Notes under the pieces: model-generated
The model's database searches: none
What the model was told of the DNA's origin: nothing
What the model saw: only the letters and a program-made list of their open reading frames with translations
Assembly: GCF_902491705.1 (NCBI RefSeq)
Contig: NZ_CABUIW010000085.1
Coordinates: forward strand, 1 to 5,964
Direction of reading: 5' to 3'
Source of the DNA: an uncultured Lactobacillus sp.
GTDB taxonomy: Bacteria; Bacillota; Bacilli; Lactobacillales; Lactobacillaceae
DNA: 5,964 nt
In this document: positions 5,906 to 5,964 of the stretch, piece after piece
Numbering within the stretch: the stretch's first letter is position 1
Layout: each line of letters opens with the position of its first letter
Program-made: the position numbers and the translations under genes

Positions 5906-5934
5906 AGACCCAAAAGTTAGACACTTTTGGGTCT
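5906..5934 (+). terminator. Hairpin ahead of the right transposase start
   Basis: AGACCCAAAAG (5906-5916) pairs perfectly with CTTTTGGGTCT (5924-5934) around TTAGACA, followed by TTTTATT and then the ATG at 5941. The hairpin plus U-run would stop transcripts entering the IS from the window side. It may also hide the ribosome binding region of the transposase. Confidence 0.6.
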
Positions 5935-5940
5935 TTTATT

Positions 5941-5964
5941 ATGACTAAATTTAATAAAGAACAA
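5941..5964 (+). CDS. IS3-family transposase, first 8 codons (partial)
   Basis: ATG at 5941 opens MTKFNKEQ, identical to the minus-strand frame at 24-1, and runs off the window. It is called as the OrfA/transposase start of the right IS copy from its position 42 bp inside the IS end. No catalytic domain is visible here. Confidence 0.55.

Larger units (their letters stand above)
5899..5964 (+). mobile_element. 5' end of a second IS copy (IS3 family, IS150-like), facing right
   Basis: This is the exact reverse complement of 1-66: terminus TGAAGTGAGACCC, then TTAGACA, hairpin, and transposase start at 5941. The left boundary is set by loss of identity with the other copy just before 5897 and by the TG terminus. 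It interrupts the ATPase gene at 5017-5898. The two ISs point away from each other, so the region between them is bracketed by inverted IS copies, the geometry of a composite transposon or an inversion boundary. Whether the far ends are present cannot be seen. Confidence 0.8.

Noticed and set aside
4023..5913. A two-gene defence system made of the 321-residue protein and the ATPase
   Set aside because: The genes are convergent rather than co-transcribed, and the ATPase lacks its Walker A end. The sequence gives no direct support for joint function.
5898..5924. Possible hybrid promoter at the right IS junction, with TTGAAG as -35
   Set aside because: The only -10-like sequence (TAGACA) is about 15 bp away and poor, and it lies in the hairpin loop.
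1..5964. CRISPR array, tRNA, rRNA or riboswitch
   Set aside because: No regularly spaced short repeats, cloverleaf or long structured leader was seen. Gaps between genes are all under 140 bp and are accounted for by promoters, terminators and ribosome binding sites.

Overview
The window looks like an accessory segment from a low-GC Gram-positive bacterium, most likely a member of the Lactobacillaceae. The DNA is AT-rich, the Shine-Dalgarno sites are strong AGAGG/GAGGTGAT types, and the protein families fit a lactobacillus. No marker gene fixes the species. The first 68 and last 68 bases are perfect reverse complements of each other. They read as the 5' ends of two copies of one IS3-family (IS150-like) insertion sequence, both facing outward. 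Each contains an 11-bp stem hairpin and the first eight codons (MTKFNKEQ) of a transposase. Everything else lies between these two IS ends.

Bases 91-2293 (minus strand) are a nucleoside-salvage operon. From a clear promoter at about 2329-2357 it reads: a wrecked MFS transporter (only its first ~65 residues remain), nucleoside phosphorylase copy A, a cytidine-deaminase-like enzyme with a non-canonical substrate motif, and nucleoside phosphorylase copy B. Genes are 10-26 bp apart. The two phosphorylases are about 64% identical, align without gaps, and differ at the phosphate-loop motif. The likely terminator of this operon is the hairpin inside the left IS end. The likely biochemistry is import, deamination and phosphorolysis of a nucleoside, but import has been lost here and the true substrate is uncertain.

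Bases 2360-3951 (minus strand) hold a HAD-superfamily (YihX-like) phosphatase followed 18 bp later by a ProXp-ala/YbaK-type aminoacyl-tRNA deacylase and a Rho-independent terminator. Next comes a second, 5'-truncated copy of the same HAD gene, about 90% identical in DNA, with its own near-identical terminator. This is a partial segmental duplication.

Bases 4032-4997 (plus strand) carry an intact 321-residue gene of no recognised function, with a perfect TATAAT -10 and a strong ribosome binding site, transcribed divergently from the HAD gene. Facing it (5017-5898, minus strand) is the C-terminal two thirds or more of a STAND/archaeal-type P-loop ATPase whose Walker A end was removed at the right IS junction.

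The layout suggests a region worn by IS activity: three of the eight main protein-coding loci are broken (transporter, HAD copy 2, ATPase). The part most worth experiments is the compact salvage cassette with the odd deaminase and the diverged phosphorylase pair.
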